Assembly (NCBI RefSeq): GCF_019038435.1
Contig: NZ_JAGPOX010000002.1
Span: 1-64,000 of the forward strand
DNA length: 64,000 bases
From: Nocardia alni
Lineage (GTDB): Bacteria; Actinomycetota; Actinomycetes; Mycobacteriales; Mycobacteriaceae
Direction: 5' to 3'
Shown here in pieces: positions 34,861 to 43,466 of this stretch. Below the pieces are notes generated by a model that was given only the letters and a program-made list of their open reading frames with translations, was not told the DNA's origin and did no database searches. The position numbers were made by a program, and so were the translations under genes. Each line of letters starts with the position of its first letter. Position 1 is the first letter of the stretch.

Positions 34861-37223
34861 CTTTCAACCGTCCGGATCCTGTCTGATCGGGCCGCTGGCG
34901 CTGAGCCCCGTGCTTGTCGTGTCCCTTGCTGGAAGGACGCCATAGAGTTGCGCACCACGTCTGCCGCGCGCCGTCGCTCGACGGATGTCTGCGGTGTCGC
35001 CTCGAGCGGTTCGGCGTCCTGGCGCAGTTGCGGTACCAAATGGGTTTGACGCCGTCGTACCGGCAAAGGTGGTCGCCCGGGTCCAGGTGTTCGTGGGATC
35101 GGAGCATCTACCTCGTCGCTGACATGATCGGAGGAAGGAGCCATGATGGCCGGTGAGGGAGGCGGCGCCTGGTGATCGTTCGAACCCATGGCGTTCCGCG
35201 GTCGGTGTGGGGGACGACCTCGGTCCGGCTTGCTGTCATCTTGTTCGGCATGGAGCAGTTCGATCCGGATCAGTACAACTGCGTTGATTCCGCCATAAGC
35301 CGATTCCTGCAGACTCACCGAAACGCCATGTCGCTGTGCCAGCCGCCCGACGACGAACAGACCGAGGTGGCGCCGTCCGGCCAGTGCCATTTCTTGGAAG
35401 TCCGGTGGGTTCCGCAGTAGTTCGTTCAATTGCTGACGTTCCTCGGGCCGGATCCCGAGTCCTTGATCCTCGACTTCGATCGCGACGCCCGTGCCGACGA
35501 AGTTTCCGCGCACCAAGATCGGCGACTGGGGCGGGGAGAAGGATGCGGCGTTGTCCACGAGTTCGGCGAGGAGGTGGATGAGGTCCGCTACGACGCTGCC
35601 GAGGATATCTGCCTGCGGTAGTCGAACCGCGCTGACTCGGGCAAAGTCCTCGGTTTCAGAAATGGCGCTTCGAACGATCTCCTCCAACGGCACCGGCCTT
35701 CGCCAACGGCGTCCCGCTTGTGCTCCGCCGAGGATGACCAGATTTTCGGCGTTTCGTCGCGCGCGGGTCGCGAGATGGTCGAGGCGGAACAGTAGTTCGA
35801 GATGCTCAGGATCGTTTTGCTTGCTCTCGGCGACGTCGAGTAGGTCCAACTGCCTGCGGACCACGGTCTGACTGCGGTGAGCGATGTCGAGAAATACCTT
35901 GTTGAACCCGTCGCGAGTGCGAGCCTCCGCTTCGGCCGCAGCTATTGCTGTTCGCTGCGCGACACCGAAAGCGTATGCCACCTCGCCGATTTCGTCGTCC
36001 CCGGTGTCCACCGCCGCGGTTTCGGCATCCAGGTCGACCTGCTCGCCGTCGTGGATTCGTTGGAGGATGGCGGGCAAGCGTTCGTATGCCAGTTCCCAAC
36101 TCCTCGATCGCAGTGACCGCAGTCGCCGGACCAGTCGACCGGCCAGGATGAACGCCAGTGTGAAGGCGGCAATAGCGATGACGGCCATCCCTCCCGCGGC
36201 GGCCAAGACTTGGGTCAACGAACGTGACGCGGCGTTTTCTGCGAGGCTGGTGGCGAAGTGGCCGTGGTCGCTGAACATCGTCATGAGGCGGGTGTGCACG
36301 GCGGTCTCGTCGTCTCGCCACTCTCGATCAGGCATCGGAAGCGTTCCGATTTCGGACAGCTGATCTTCGCCCGCAAGGGCCGCCCGCCACTGGCTGCTCT
36401 GGGTGAGCTCGTGATATTCGGCTTGCTCGCTGTCTGTGAGGCTCGGGGCGATGCTGTCGAGTTCGTGGCGATACGCTCCGGCGAACTGGCTTATGCCCCG
36501 TCGCTCCCCGGGAGTTGCGACGCCTCCGGCCAGGGCGGACAAGCCGGCTGCCGCCGCCCGCGACTGCAGGTCGGATGCCTGCACCAGATTGGCGGTGGTC
36601 ATCAGCTCTGCCGCCGCGACGGAGTCCGGCGTGTGGCGGGCCGAACCCTGCAGCCCCACAACGACAATACTGGCCAGTGCTGCGAAATAGGCGTCTACTT
36701 CGGGCGCGTTGGCCTGTCTGGTGTCGATCGTGTTGCGGATGTGCGGTAGCCGGGTGGCGACGTCGGTGAAGAGGGGGGTCGACTTCGCGACGGCGTCCGG
36801 GTTGAGATTATTCATTTCCCGTGCGACCTGCGAGAGGTCGGCGAAGACACGGTCGGTTTCGTCTCGTCGCATCGTGAGTTCCACACTGGCCTGGGAGTTG
36901 CCCGCCAGTGCGAGCAGGCTGGTTGTTCGCTCGCTCTGTGCGGCAGAGGTGAGGCGAACGGCCATGTCCATCTGCCGTCCCAGATACTCCGACCACGCGT
37001 GAGAAGCATGAGCGCCTTCGGCCAGCTGCGTCACCACGATCCCGCCGATGACCAGCAGCGCTACGCATGGAATGAGCGCGATGGACAGTACGCGAGTGCG
37101 AATGCTCCGCGTGTGCAATAGACCGCCCGCGAAACCGCTGGCACGCGGCCCGGACGTCGGACCTTCCGGTGCGACTGTCGTCCTGGGTGATGGCGGCTCC
37201 GATTTCGGAGGCTCGATGATCAT
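34857..37223 (-). CDS. cvnA: Conservon sensor histidine kinase-like protein (CvnA-like)
   Basis: 788 residues. A membrane helix at about 45-66 (VLSIALIPCVALLVIGGIVV), then an extracytoplasmic helical nitrate/nitrite-sensing (NIT)-like domain to about 325, a second membrane helix (AAAGGMAVIAIAAFTLAFIL), a HAMP-like linker, dimerisation helices with FLDIAHRSQTVVRRQLDLLD, and an HATPase_c domain (AELVDNAASFSPPQSPI, VEDQGLGIRPEE, GLFVVGRLAQRHGV). The tail of about 150 residues is Pro-rich and disordered. The usual phospho-acceptor His is in AHRSQ. First gene of the conservon. Confidence 0.85.
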   Translation of the reverse strand: MIIEPPKSEPPSPRTTVAPEGPTSGPRASGFAGGLLHTRSIRTRVLSIALIPCVALLVIGGIVVTQLAEGAHASHAWSEYLGRQMDMAVRLTSAAQSERTTSLLALAGNSQASVELTMRRDETDRVFADLSQVAREMNNLNPDAVAKSTPLFTDVATRLPHIRNTIDTRQANAPEVDAYFAALASIVVVGLQGSARHTPDSVAAAELMTTANLVQASDLQSRAAAAGLSALAGGVATPGERRGISQFAGAYRHELDSIAPSLTDSEQAEYHELTQSSQWRAALAGEDQLSEIGTLPMPDREWRDDETAVHTRLMTMFSDHGHFATSLAENAASRSLTQVLAAAGGMAVIAIAAFTLAFILAGRLVRRLRSLRSRSWELAYERLPAILQRIHDGEQVDLDAETAAVDTGDDEIGEVAYAFGVAQRTAIAAAEAEARTRDGFNKVFLDIAHRSQTVVRRQLDLLDVAESKQNDPEHLELLFRLDHLATRARRNAENLVILGGAQAGRRWRRPVPLEEIVRSAISETEDFARVSAVRLPQADILGSVVADLIHLLAELVDNAASFSPPQSPILVRGNFVGTGVAIEVEDQGLGIRPEERQQLNELLRNPPDFQEMALAGRRHLGLFVVGRLAQRHGVSVSLQESAYGGINAVVLIRIELLHAEQDDSKPDRGRPPHRPRNAMGSNDHQAPPPSPAIMAPSSDHVSDEVDAPIPRTPGPGRPPLPVRRRQTHLVPQLRQDAEPLEATPQTSVERRRAADVVRNSMASFQQGTRQARGSAPAARSDRIRTVER

Positions 37224-37301
37224 GCGTTGACGTTCCCGTCGACACCGCTGTCGCGCGGCGGGGTTCCCATGTCCGAAGACGGTAAAAGAAGCCCCACCAG
37301 T

Positions 37302-37319
37302 TTGTCTAGCAAATGATTA
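37302..37319. promoter_or_regulatory. MarR-type operator, TTGTCTA-N4-ATGATTA
   Basis: Shared motif between the divergent conservon kinase and APH-like genes. Confidence 0.5.
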
Positions 37320-37344
37320 TTTTTCTATAGAGTTTATCCTGCGG

Positions 37345-37362
37345 TACTCTACTCATAGAGTA
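37345..37362. promoter_or_regulatory. MarR-type operator, perfect TACTCTA-N4-TAGAGTA palindrome
   Basis: Perfect 7+7 inverted repeat with CTCA spacer, 44 bases upstream of the APH-like start. It defines the symmetry of the motif. Confidence 0.7.
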
Positions 37363-37405
37363 ATCGGGTCAGGTCGATCCGGATATGAGATGTTGAGGAG
37401 GTGCC

Positions 37406-38821
37406 GTGCTCGCAGAGGCCGATACCGTCGACGCCACGGCGACGGTGAGCGCAGTCCATCGGGCGCTCGATCTCGAACTCGAAGGGGCGCAGGCCGATCG
37501 AGCCCAGGTGTCTCATGTTCTCGGCGTAGCGGACGCCCTGTTTCATCGCGCCGTTCTCGCGGATCTGTTGCCCGATCGGCGCGACGGCGCGCGCGATGAG
37601 CTACAGGAGGCGCTGTCCTCGATCGCACCGTCCGAGCCGGATCCGCGAAAGGATCCATACAGAACTGTCGCGGAGAATGCGGGGGCGCTGGTGGCGGGAG
37701 ATCTCGTGCCGCCGGAGGTCGTCGAGCGGGTCCTGCGGGCGGTAGCGCGCACCGATCTACCCGAACTGGGCGTGTCGGCACCCGCGGAGCGCCTGGCGAG
37801 CGAGGCGGTCGTCATGAACTGGCTGGGCAAACAGGCGCCTGCCACGCTGAGCATTGCCCAGGTGGAGGATCACCTGTCCGCGAGGTCGGGGCAGCGCGTG
37901 CGAGCACAGTCGGTGGCTCAGTTGTCCGGTGGTTTCTCCAAGACCACGATCGCGGTGTGCCTGCGGCGTCCGGATAGCGACCCGGAAGAGATCGTGCTGC
38001 GGCAGGTCACACCTGGACGCGAGGCTCACACGCTGGTCGGGGAGTATGACGTCTTACGTTTCGTGTGGGAACGAGGCATCGATGTCGCCGAGCCGCTGTG
38101 GATCGAACCGCGGGACAATCCGCTCGGCGGCCCGTACTTCGCTTCTCGCCGGGTATCGGGTGGCAATCTCGGCGACGTATTCGGCCCGGACGAGGGAACC
38201 GATCCCAAGGCCGGGCTCGAACTGGCACGAGCCCTCGCCAAACTGCACGCGGTCGCGCTGGACGGATTGCCGGGCACTCCGGTCCCGCCGATGTCCACTC
38301 GCGCCGAGGTGCTTGCCGCCATCGATGAGCAGGAAGAATCGGTCGCGGCGGCGGACCCGGCGGCGGGGCGGTTGGCGCGCCCGTTGCACACCCTGCTGTT
38401 CGCTTGGCTGCGGGCACACGCGCCGACCGAGATCGACAGGCCGGTGCTGCTGCACGGCGATCCGGGATTCCACAACATTCTGGTGAACGACGGATCCCTA
38501 TCGGCCCTGCTGGACTGGGAACGCGCCCGTGTCGGTGATGCCGCGCAGGACCTCGCCTATGTTCGCCCGCACGTTACCCGGGTACAGCCGTGGGAAGAAT
38601 TCCTCCAGGCGTACCAGGACGCGGGCGGTGAACCGCCGGACGAGGATCGACTGCATTTCTACGAGGTCTGGCACGACGCGTGGCGCTTCGCCGGTGGATA
38701 CCGCGGCCTGGGCCGGCTGGTGTCCCAGCCGCGGACATTGCTCGACGGCGTTCTGGGGTTGCTGCACGCCCCGCGATTCCTGCTCAGCGGCCTACAGGTC
38801 GCATTCGAGGTGACACTGTGA
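37406..38821 (+). CDS. APH-type phosphotransferase with extra N-terminal helical domain
   Basis: 471 residues from GTG 37406 (GAGGAGG upstream). The C-terminal ~330 residues are an aminoglycoside phosphotransferase/choline kinase fold: VAQLSGGFSKTTIAV (nucleotide loop), catalytic LLHGDPGFHNILVND (HGDxxxxN), and metal-binding LLDWERARVGD. The first ~130 residues are a separate, mostly helical region I do not recognise. Homologous kinase domains (ACAD10/11 type) phosphorylate hydroxyacyl-CoA to allow elimination. A resistance role is less likely given the catabolic context. GTGA overlap with the next gene. Confidence 0.75.
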   Translation: MLAEADTVDATATVSAVHRALDLELEGAQADRAQVSHVLGVADALFHRAVLADLLPDRRDGARDELQEALSSIAPSEPDPRKDPYRTVAENAGALVAGDLVPPEVVERVLRAVARTDLPELGVSAPAERLASEAVVMNWLGKQAPATLSIAQVEDHLSARSGQRVRAQSVAQLSGGFSKTTIAVCLRRPDSDPEEIVLRQVTPGREAHTLVGEYDVLRFVWERGIDVAEPLWIEPRDNPLGGPYFASRRVSGGNLGDVFGPDEGTDPKAGLELARALAKLHAVALDGLPGTPVPPMSTRAEVLAAIDEQEESVAAADPAAGRLARPLHTLLFAWLRAHAPTEIDRPVLLHGDPGFHNILVNDGSLSALLDWERARVGDAAQDLAYVRPHVTRVQPWEEFLQAYQDAGGEPPDEDRLHFYEVWHDAWRFAGGYRGLGRLVSQPRTLLDGVLGLLHAPRFLLSGLQVAFEVTL

Positions 38822-39927
38822 GCACCAGGGCGCTGCACTCGCTGGACGAGACACTGATGCACCAGACGCCGTGGCCCTTCCGGTTCGCCGGTACCTCGGA
38901 TCACCGCTTCTACGACCGGCATTGGTTCGCCGGCGTCGACCCGGCAGGCGAGGCGGGCTTCCTGTCCGGCATGGCTATCTACAAGAACATGCATGTCTGC
39001 GACGGGTACGGCGCCGTCCAGCGAAATCGGCGCCAGCACAACGCCCGATGGTCGCGGCCGTTGGCGGCCGATCCGGAGTCCACCGCGGTCGGGGACCTGT
39101 CGGTGGAGATTCTCGAGCCGTTTCGACGGCTGCGGGTGCGCTGGTCGGGCGCCGGCGCGCCGCTGTCGGCGGATCTCGAGTACACCTCGTCGTTCGACCC
39201 GTACACCGAAGAGCACTATCTCGACGCCAGTACCGGCCGGATCACGCAAGAGGTGACCCGATACAACCAGATCGGACGCTGGAACGGCTCGCTGTGCCTG
39301 GAGGACCAGCGAATCGAGGTCAGCGATTGGTGGGGTGTGCGCGACCACTCGTGGGGAGTTCGCCCGGGTGTGGGCGGCATGGACCGCTCGGTCGCGGACC
39401 CCGCGGCCGTGCGTGCAGCGCCGATGATGCACTCGGTCCTGTACTGCGCCACCGAGAGCACGTCGATCTGCATATCGCGGCGGGAGGACTCCGCCGGGCG
39501 GGTGACCTACCTCGACGGTGAGGTGATCGGCGCGGACGGTACCCACACGACCGTGATCCGCGCCGATGTGACACCGCGATTCGTCAGTGGTGCAAGGACT
39601 TACGAGTCCGTGTCGCTGCATGCTGTGTGCGCCGACGGGCGGTCGTTCGATATCGAGGCCAGGCCGTTGCTCGAGCCCTGGGCCTATGCCGGGACGGGAT
39701 ATGACGGCGGATACGCCGACGGCAAGGGGCTCGGCGTGCCGCGCGGGGAGATCGTCGAGCACGATGTGTACGACCTCGTGCCGACGGAACAGGTGCTCCT
39801 GGACGGGAACCCCACCCCCAGCGGCCACCGAGAGCAGTTCGCCCGGGTGGTCATCGATGGTGTCGAGACGACCGGGTACTGCACGGTGATGACCCGGGGC
39901 GCTCTTCCGCACTACGGACTGGAATAG
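38818..39927 (+). CDS. Lipocalin/CrtC-like (AttH-type) protein
   Basis: 369 residues, coupled by GTGA overlap to the kinase. The motif WWGVRDHSWGVRPG near residue 178 resembles the DHxWG signature of CrtC/AttH carotenoid-hydratase-like proteins, made of two lipocalin-like barrels. The pattern YDRHWFAGVD, then SADLEYTSSFDPYTEEHYLDA fits too. CrtC members add water to isoprenoid double bonds; this one could add or remove water at a tertiary carbon, which would suit phosphorylated intermediates from the kinase (inference). Confidence 0.55.
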   Translation: MSTRALHSLDETLMHQTPWPFRFAGTSDHRFYDRHWFAGVDPAGEAGFLSGMAIYKNMHVCDGYGAVQRNRRQHNARWSRPLAADPESTAVGDLSVEILEPFRRLRVRWSGAGAPLSADLEYTSSFDPYTEEHYLDASTGRITQEVTRYNQIGRWNGSLCLEDQRIEVSDWWGVRDHSWGVRPGVGGMDRSVADPAAVRAAPMMHSVLYCATESTSICISRREDSAGRVTYLDGEVIGADGTHTTVIRADVTPRFVSGARTYESVSLHAVCADGRSFDIEARPLLEPWAYAGTGYDGGYADGKGLGVPRGEIVEHDVYDLVPTEQVLLDGNPTPSGHREQFARVVIDGVETTGYCTVMTRGALPHYGLE

Positions 39928-39931
39928 CGGT

Positions 39932-39972
39932 CCGCGGCGGCGGGGCGTGCGATGCTCTCCCCGCAGCCGCGG
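39932..39972. terminator. Terminator between convergent genes
   Basis: 14-bp inverted repeat with one mismatch (39932-39945 with 39959-39972) between the CrtC-like gene and the SDR gene. Confidence 0.65.
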
Positions 39973-39978
39973 CCGCGA

Positions 39979-40812
39979 TCACTGCTCGGTATCCGCTTGC
40001 GGGAGTTGCGGGCGAGGCGTCTGCCAGGGCATCAGTGATCGAGCTCCGAGACCGCCGTCGACGGGGAGAACCACACCGTTGATATAGGCGCCGGAAGGCG
40101 CGGCCAGGAACAGAGCCGCGTTCGCGACATCGGTGGCCGCGCCCGCGGCGGGTGGTTCGGCCCGCCGCCAGGCGTCGGGTGCGGTATCGGCGGAAGGCAG
40201 CAACCTGCGGTTGCCGTCACCGTGATCGACGGCGATCGTGCCCACGCGAATCGCGTTGCAGCGCACGCCGAGGTGTGCGTACCCGATGGCTACCGAGCGT
40301 GTCATCGCTTCCAGCCCGGCCTTGCCCGCGGCATAGACGTCGAACCCCGGCATCGCCTGTGCGGCGGCGATCGAGGAGATGTTCACGATCGCCCCGTGGC
40401 CGGTTCGCACCAGCGCGTCGAGCGCGTGGTGCGTGGTGAGGTAGCTGGAGGTGAGCGTGCGGTCGATCAGCTGGTGCCACGCCTGCGGGGTAACCGTTCC
40501 GATCGGCCCGTCGACGTCGCGGGTGTGCAACAGATCGGTCGGCCCCGCGTTGTTGACCAAGACGTGGATGCCGCCATGGTTCGTCTCGCAGTTGTCGACG
40601 AGCGCGCGAACATCGTTCTCGTCGGTGACATCCGCGCGGTAGAAGGTCAGCTCGTGCTCGCGGGCGACGGGTGCGCCGGTGTCCTCGCTGCGACCGCAGA
40701 TGACGACGTCGGCGCCGCGATCGCGGAAGAGGCGAGCGATCGCCAGCCCAATGCCTTTCGTGCCGCCGGTGATCAGTGCGGTTCTGCCGTCGAGCCGGAA
40801 CGGGTCGGTCAT
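39979..40812 (-). CDS. Short-chain dehydrogenase/reductase
   Basis: 277 residues. TGGTKGIGLA cofactor motif, ADVTDENDV, LVNNAGP, Ser in NISSIAAAQAM and complete catalytic VYAAGKAG (YxxxK). ATG at 40812. It ends with a proline-rich tail (PWQTPRPQLPQAD). An operator-like sequence lies upstream. Probably oxidises a secondary alcohol of the pathway. Confidence 0.85.
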   Translation of the reverse strand: MTDPFRLDGRTALITGGTKGIGLAIARLFRDRGADVVICGRSEDTGAPVAREHELTFYRADVTDENDVRALVDNCETNHGGIHVLVNNAGPTDLLHTRDVDGPIGTVTPQAWHQLIDRTLTSSYLTTHHALDALVRTGHGAIVNISSIAAAQAMPGFDVYAAGKAGLEAMTRSVAIGYAHLGVRCNAIRVGTIAVDHGDGNRRLLPSADTAPDAWRRAEPPAAGAATDVANAALFLAAPSGAYINGVVLPVDGGLGARSLMPWQTPRPQLPQADTEQ

Positions 40813-40825
40813 GTGCCCTCCTGAA

Positions 40826-40843
40826 AGGTCTACATATCAATAG
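40826..40843. promoter_or_regulatory. Weak MarR-type operator
   Basis: AGGTCTA-N4-TCAATAG, first half 5 of 7 and second half poor; listed because position upstream of the SDR gene fits the pattern. Confidence 0.25.
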
Positions 40844-40972
40844 TCGCACTACCTGATAACCGCGAGGCGCGGGCGTCACCGGGACATGGGATGCTCGCGA
40901 TTGCCGGAGCCTCGGCCCGGCGCCCGCGTGAATCAGCGGACGTTGCCGGGTCGAGGGGCGGGTGTGCGGCGG

Positions 40973-42031
40973 CTATCGTGCGGCCGCGATCTGAATTGGC
41001 TTGCGCCAGCGGAAGATTGCCAGTACCGCGAGAGCTATGCCGATGACGAGCAGGACGATGGGAAGCCATACGCCCAGCAGGGACAGCATCGTCGTGTTCT
41101 TCGACAGCGTGTGGGCCGTGGAGACGACGTCGGAATCGGAGGTGTGCATCTTGACGATCGACAGCGGCAGTGTCGGGATGTTCTTTCCGTCGACCGGGAC
41201 GGTGACGTACATACCCTGGGTTTGATCGACCTTCAACGGCGCGCCGAATTGTTTGTCCACGGCGGCATTGATCACGTTGGTGCTGCCGAATCCGATCTCC
41301 AGTGTGTCGGGCATGGTCGGCAGGGCGGCACTCAGGGCGGCGCGCGACTGCTCCGGGACGATGCCCGCCTGCAACAGTCCGGCCACGGCGGCCTTCGGCA
41401 GCTGCTTCGGGAAGCTCTTGAACTGGGCCAGGTCGGCCGGGCTCGTGATCGGTCCGGCGGCATCGACCTTGTAGTCGTAGACCTGGCGGCCGTCGAGTGA
41501 GCTTTGGTCGGCGAAGGTCGCGGGCTGCGCCGTTCGAGTCACCGGGTCGTAGAGGGCGGTGCCGTCCTTGGGCGGATCCATCGGCCAGCTGAACGCCAGA
41601 CCCGTGTGGTCCTCGAATGACGCCTGGTCGTTCGCGGGAACCAGTGACTTCTCCTGTCCCTGACCGATGGCGACCGGAGAGTAGTCGACCCGGCTGACGG
41701 CGTAGGTGTGGATGTCGGGCATTGTCGACCCGTTCGGGAGCTTCAGCAGCGCTTTGCTCGTGACGATCGCGGTGTCACCGTCGACGGCGTCGACCTTCAG
41801 TGATCGGTCGGCGGTGATAGGCATTTCCGGGGTCAGCAGGTGTGCGAGGTCGTTGGACGCGAAGGCTTGCGGATTGACCGCCTGCATCGTGCCCACGTAC
41901 TTCTGTGACTGATCGAGGTGGGCCGGAAGTTTCGTCAGGGACGGCAGTGCGACGAACCTGATGATCGCCGCCGCGGCGATGAGGATGACTCCCAGTACCA
42001 GCCATAGCACTGAGGATTTTCGGACAGACAT
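40973..42031 (-). CDS. DUF3068 (PorA-family) membrane protein
   Basis: 352 residues from ATG 42031 (GGGAG upstream). It has an N-terminal membrane helix (VLWLVLGVILIAAAAIIRFV), a long beta-rich extracytoplasmic domain containing YDPVTRTAQPATFAD and LDGRQVYDYKVDAAG, and a C-terminal helix (LLGVWLPIVLLVIGIALAVLAIF) followed by RWRKP. This is the DUF3068 layout common in mycolate actinomycetes, annotated as porin PorA family. It could help uptake across the mycomembrane, but evidence for pore activity is limited. Confidence 0.8.
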   Translation of the reverse strand: MSVRKSSVLWLVLGVILIAAAAIIRFVALPSLTKLPAHLDQSQKYVGTMQAVNPQAFASNDLAHLLTPEMPITADRSLKVDAVDGDTAIVTSKALLKLPNGSTMPDIHTYAVSRVDYSPVAIGQGQEKSLVPANDQASFEDHTGLAFSWPMDPPKDGTALYDPVTRTAQPATFADQSSLDGRQVYDYKVDAAGPITSPADLAQFKSFPKQLPKAAVAGLLQAGIVPEQSRAALSAALPTMPDTLEIGFGSTNVINAAVDKQFGAPLKVDQTQGMYVTVPVDGKNIPTLPLSIVKMHTSDSDVVSTAHTLSKNTTMLSLLGVWLPIVLLVIGIALAVLAIFRWRKPIQIAAAR

Positions 42032-42191
42032 CGATGAGCTCCCGCAGTTCGAGGCCTTACCCGCATGCCATGGATCGGTATGGGATGTGGCCGGCGATTC
42101 AATGTTGTGAGTTGTCGCCGCGCGAAGAGGGGGCGTAATGCCACCCTGCTGTAGTGGTGCGCGCCGGACAGGTGATATGACGCCGGTCACT

Positions 42192-42209
42192 TTATCTTAC
42201 AGTGGACTA
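42192..42209. promoter_or_regulatory. MarR-type operator, TTATCTT-N4-TGGACTA
   Basis: Shared motif upstream of the DUF3068 gene. The surrounding 42032-42559 holds no supported gene. Confidence 0.45.
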
Positions 42210-42559
42210 TTTAATGTTAGATAATATGAAAGTCGCTGTGCAAGAAGCTGTTCCAGCGCGGTTGAGCTCCGATTGCTGCCGAATAGCGTGCGGTGTTGTG
42301 TGGGGAGTGCCGCGGCGGACGCGGCTTTCCTTGACTCGGCCGCGGTCCGAGCGCGACGGTACGCGGATGCCCGCTGCCTGAAAAGGCGGATTTTCAGATC
42401 GCCGCGAGGGGTCGTCTCGACGATCGGCACTCCGATCGGAGGTGGGGGATCCCGACGAGGAGGCGGCTCTCCGGGCTGGGGCAGGAGAACGCCCTCCCCG
42501 CCGCGCTGATGTCGTGCATGTCGCGTGGTCGACCGGGATTTGTGAACTACGCCGTGGAA

Positions 42560-43075
42560 TCAGGCGTCGCCGAGGGAATGGCGCATCGTGGTCAGCAGGT
42601 TCCGCAGTCGGTTGATGTTCGCGTCGCTGCTGCCCTGCATGCCGAAGTCGATTCCGGTGAGCCCTCGGGTCGCTTTGTCCGCGGTTTTCCGACCCAGGTC
42701 GCTGATGGTGACGCAGGTGGCCCGCCGGTCGGTCGGGTGCGGGCTGCGTTGCAGCATCCCTCGCTGTTCCAGGCGGTCGGTAGCCAACGTGGCCGTGGTC
42801 GCGTGCACCAGGAGATTGCGCGCCAGGCTCGAGATCAGACGCGTGCCGGTCTCGGAGAGTTGCAGCGTCATCAGGAGCAGATAGTCGGTCATGTTGAGGC
42901 CGTGCGTCCTGAGTTCGGCGTCGACGGCGTCGGTCACGATCCGTTGGTAGCGCAACAGCGACGTCAGTGCGAGGAATCGCTGTTCGTCACCGTCGAGCCC
43001 CTGCTGTTCCCAGTAGTGTCTGGCCCAATCGACCGGGTCGGACGCGGTGTCGGGCAGCTTGGGTGCCTCTGTCAC
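42560..43075 (-). CDS. MarR-family regulator 2
   Basis: 171 residues from GTG 43073-43075 (AGGAGG 6 bases upstream). It is nearly colinear with MarR 1: DEQRFLALTSLLRYQR, LNMTDYLLLMTLQLSETGTR, HATTATLATDRLEQRG and PHPTDRRATC are shared, so the pair arose by duplication. The recognition helix is conserved, implying the same operator. An operator copy lies upstream (43109). The C-terminal thirds diverge, so the effectors may differ. Confidence 0.85.
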   Translation of the reverse strand: MTEAPKLPDTASDPVDWARHYWEQQGLDGDEQRFLALTSLLRYQRIVTDAVDAELRTHGLNMTDYLLLMTLQLSETGTRLISSLARNLLVHATTATLATDRLEQRGMLQRSPHPTDRRATCVTISDLGRKTADKATRGLTGIDFGMQGSSDANINRLRNLLTTMRHSLGDA

Positions 43076-43108
43076 GCTTGGCCTCCTTGGCTTCGGTCGG
43101 ACCATCAA

Positions 43109-43126
43109 AAGTCTACCCGCAAATTA
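43109..43126. promoter_or_regulatory. MarR-type operator, AAGTCTA-N4-CAAATTA
   Basis: Shared motif 34 bases upstream of the MarR 2 start. Confidence 0.45.
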
Positions 43127-43331
43127 TTTGAGTAGCGTGCAGTCGCTCGAGGAGATGGGGGAGTGTCGATGCGGCCGGCATGTCAACGGCTGATTTCGGG
43201 ATCGCTGTGACCCGGGGCCGACGGTGGTGTGAGGGTCGGCTGGGGGTGGGGTGAACGGCCACGTCGCGGGCGCGATCTGTATCCGAAGCATGTGACGCTT
43301 TCATGGCGAAACCGGGTCGTCTATTGCAAAA

Positions 43332-43349
43332 TAGTCTATACATAGAGTG
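43332..43349. promoter_or_regulatory. MarR-type operator, TAGTCTA-N4-TAGAGTG
   Basis: 13 of 14 half-site positions fit; upstream of the protein A gene. The 43076-43466 stretch contains no other supported gene. Confidence 0.65.
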
Positions 43350-43466
43350 TAATTGTGCTGTCCGTCACAGATTCACGCTGACGTGGCGCGAACCGCCCGG
43401 TCTCGGGTCGTTCGTGGAGTCGACAGCGAGTCCGAGGCGCGCCGCGCCCGAGCAAGGAGAAGGTTC

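Noticed and set aside
37406..38821. Aminoglycoside resistance gene
   Set aside because: Only the kinase fold is shared; the extra N-terminal domain, overlap with a CrtC-like gene and regulon operator favour catabolism.
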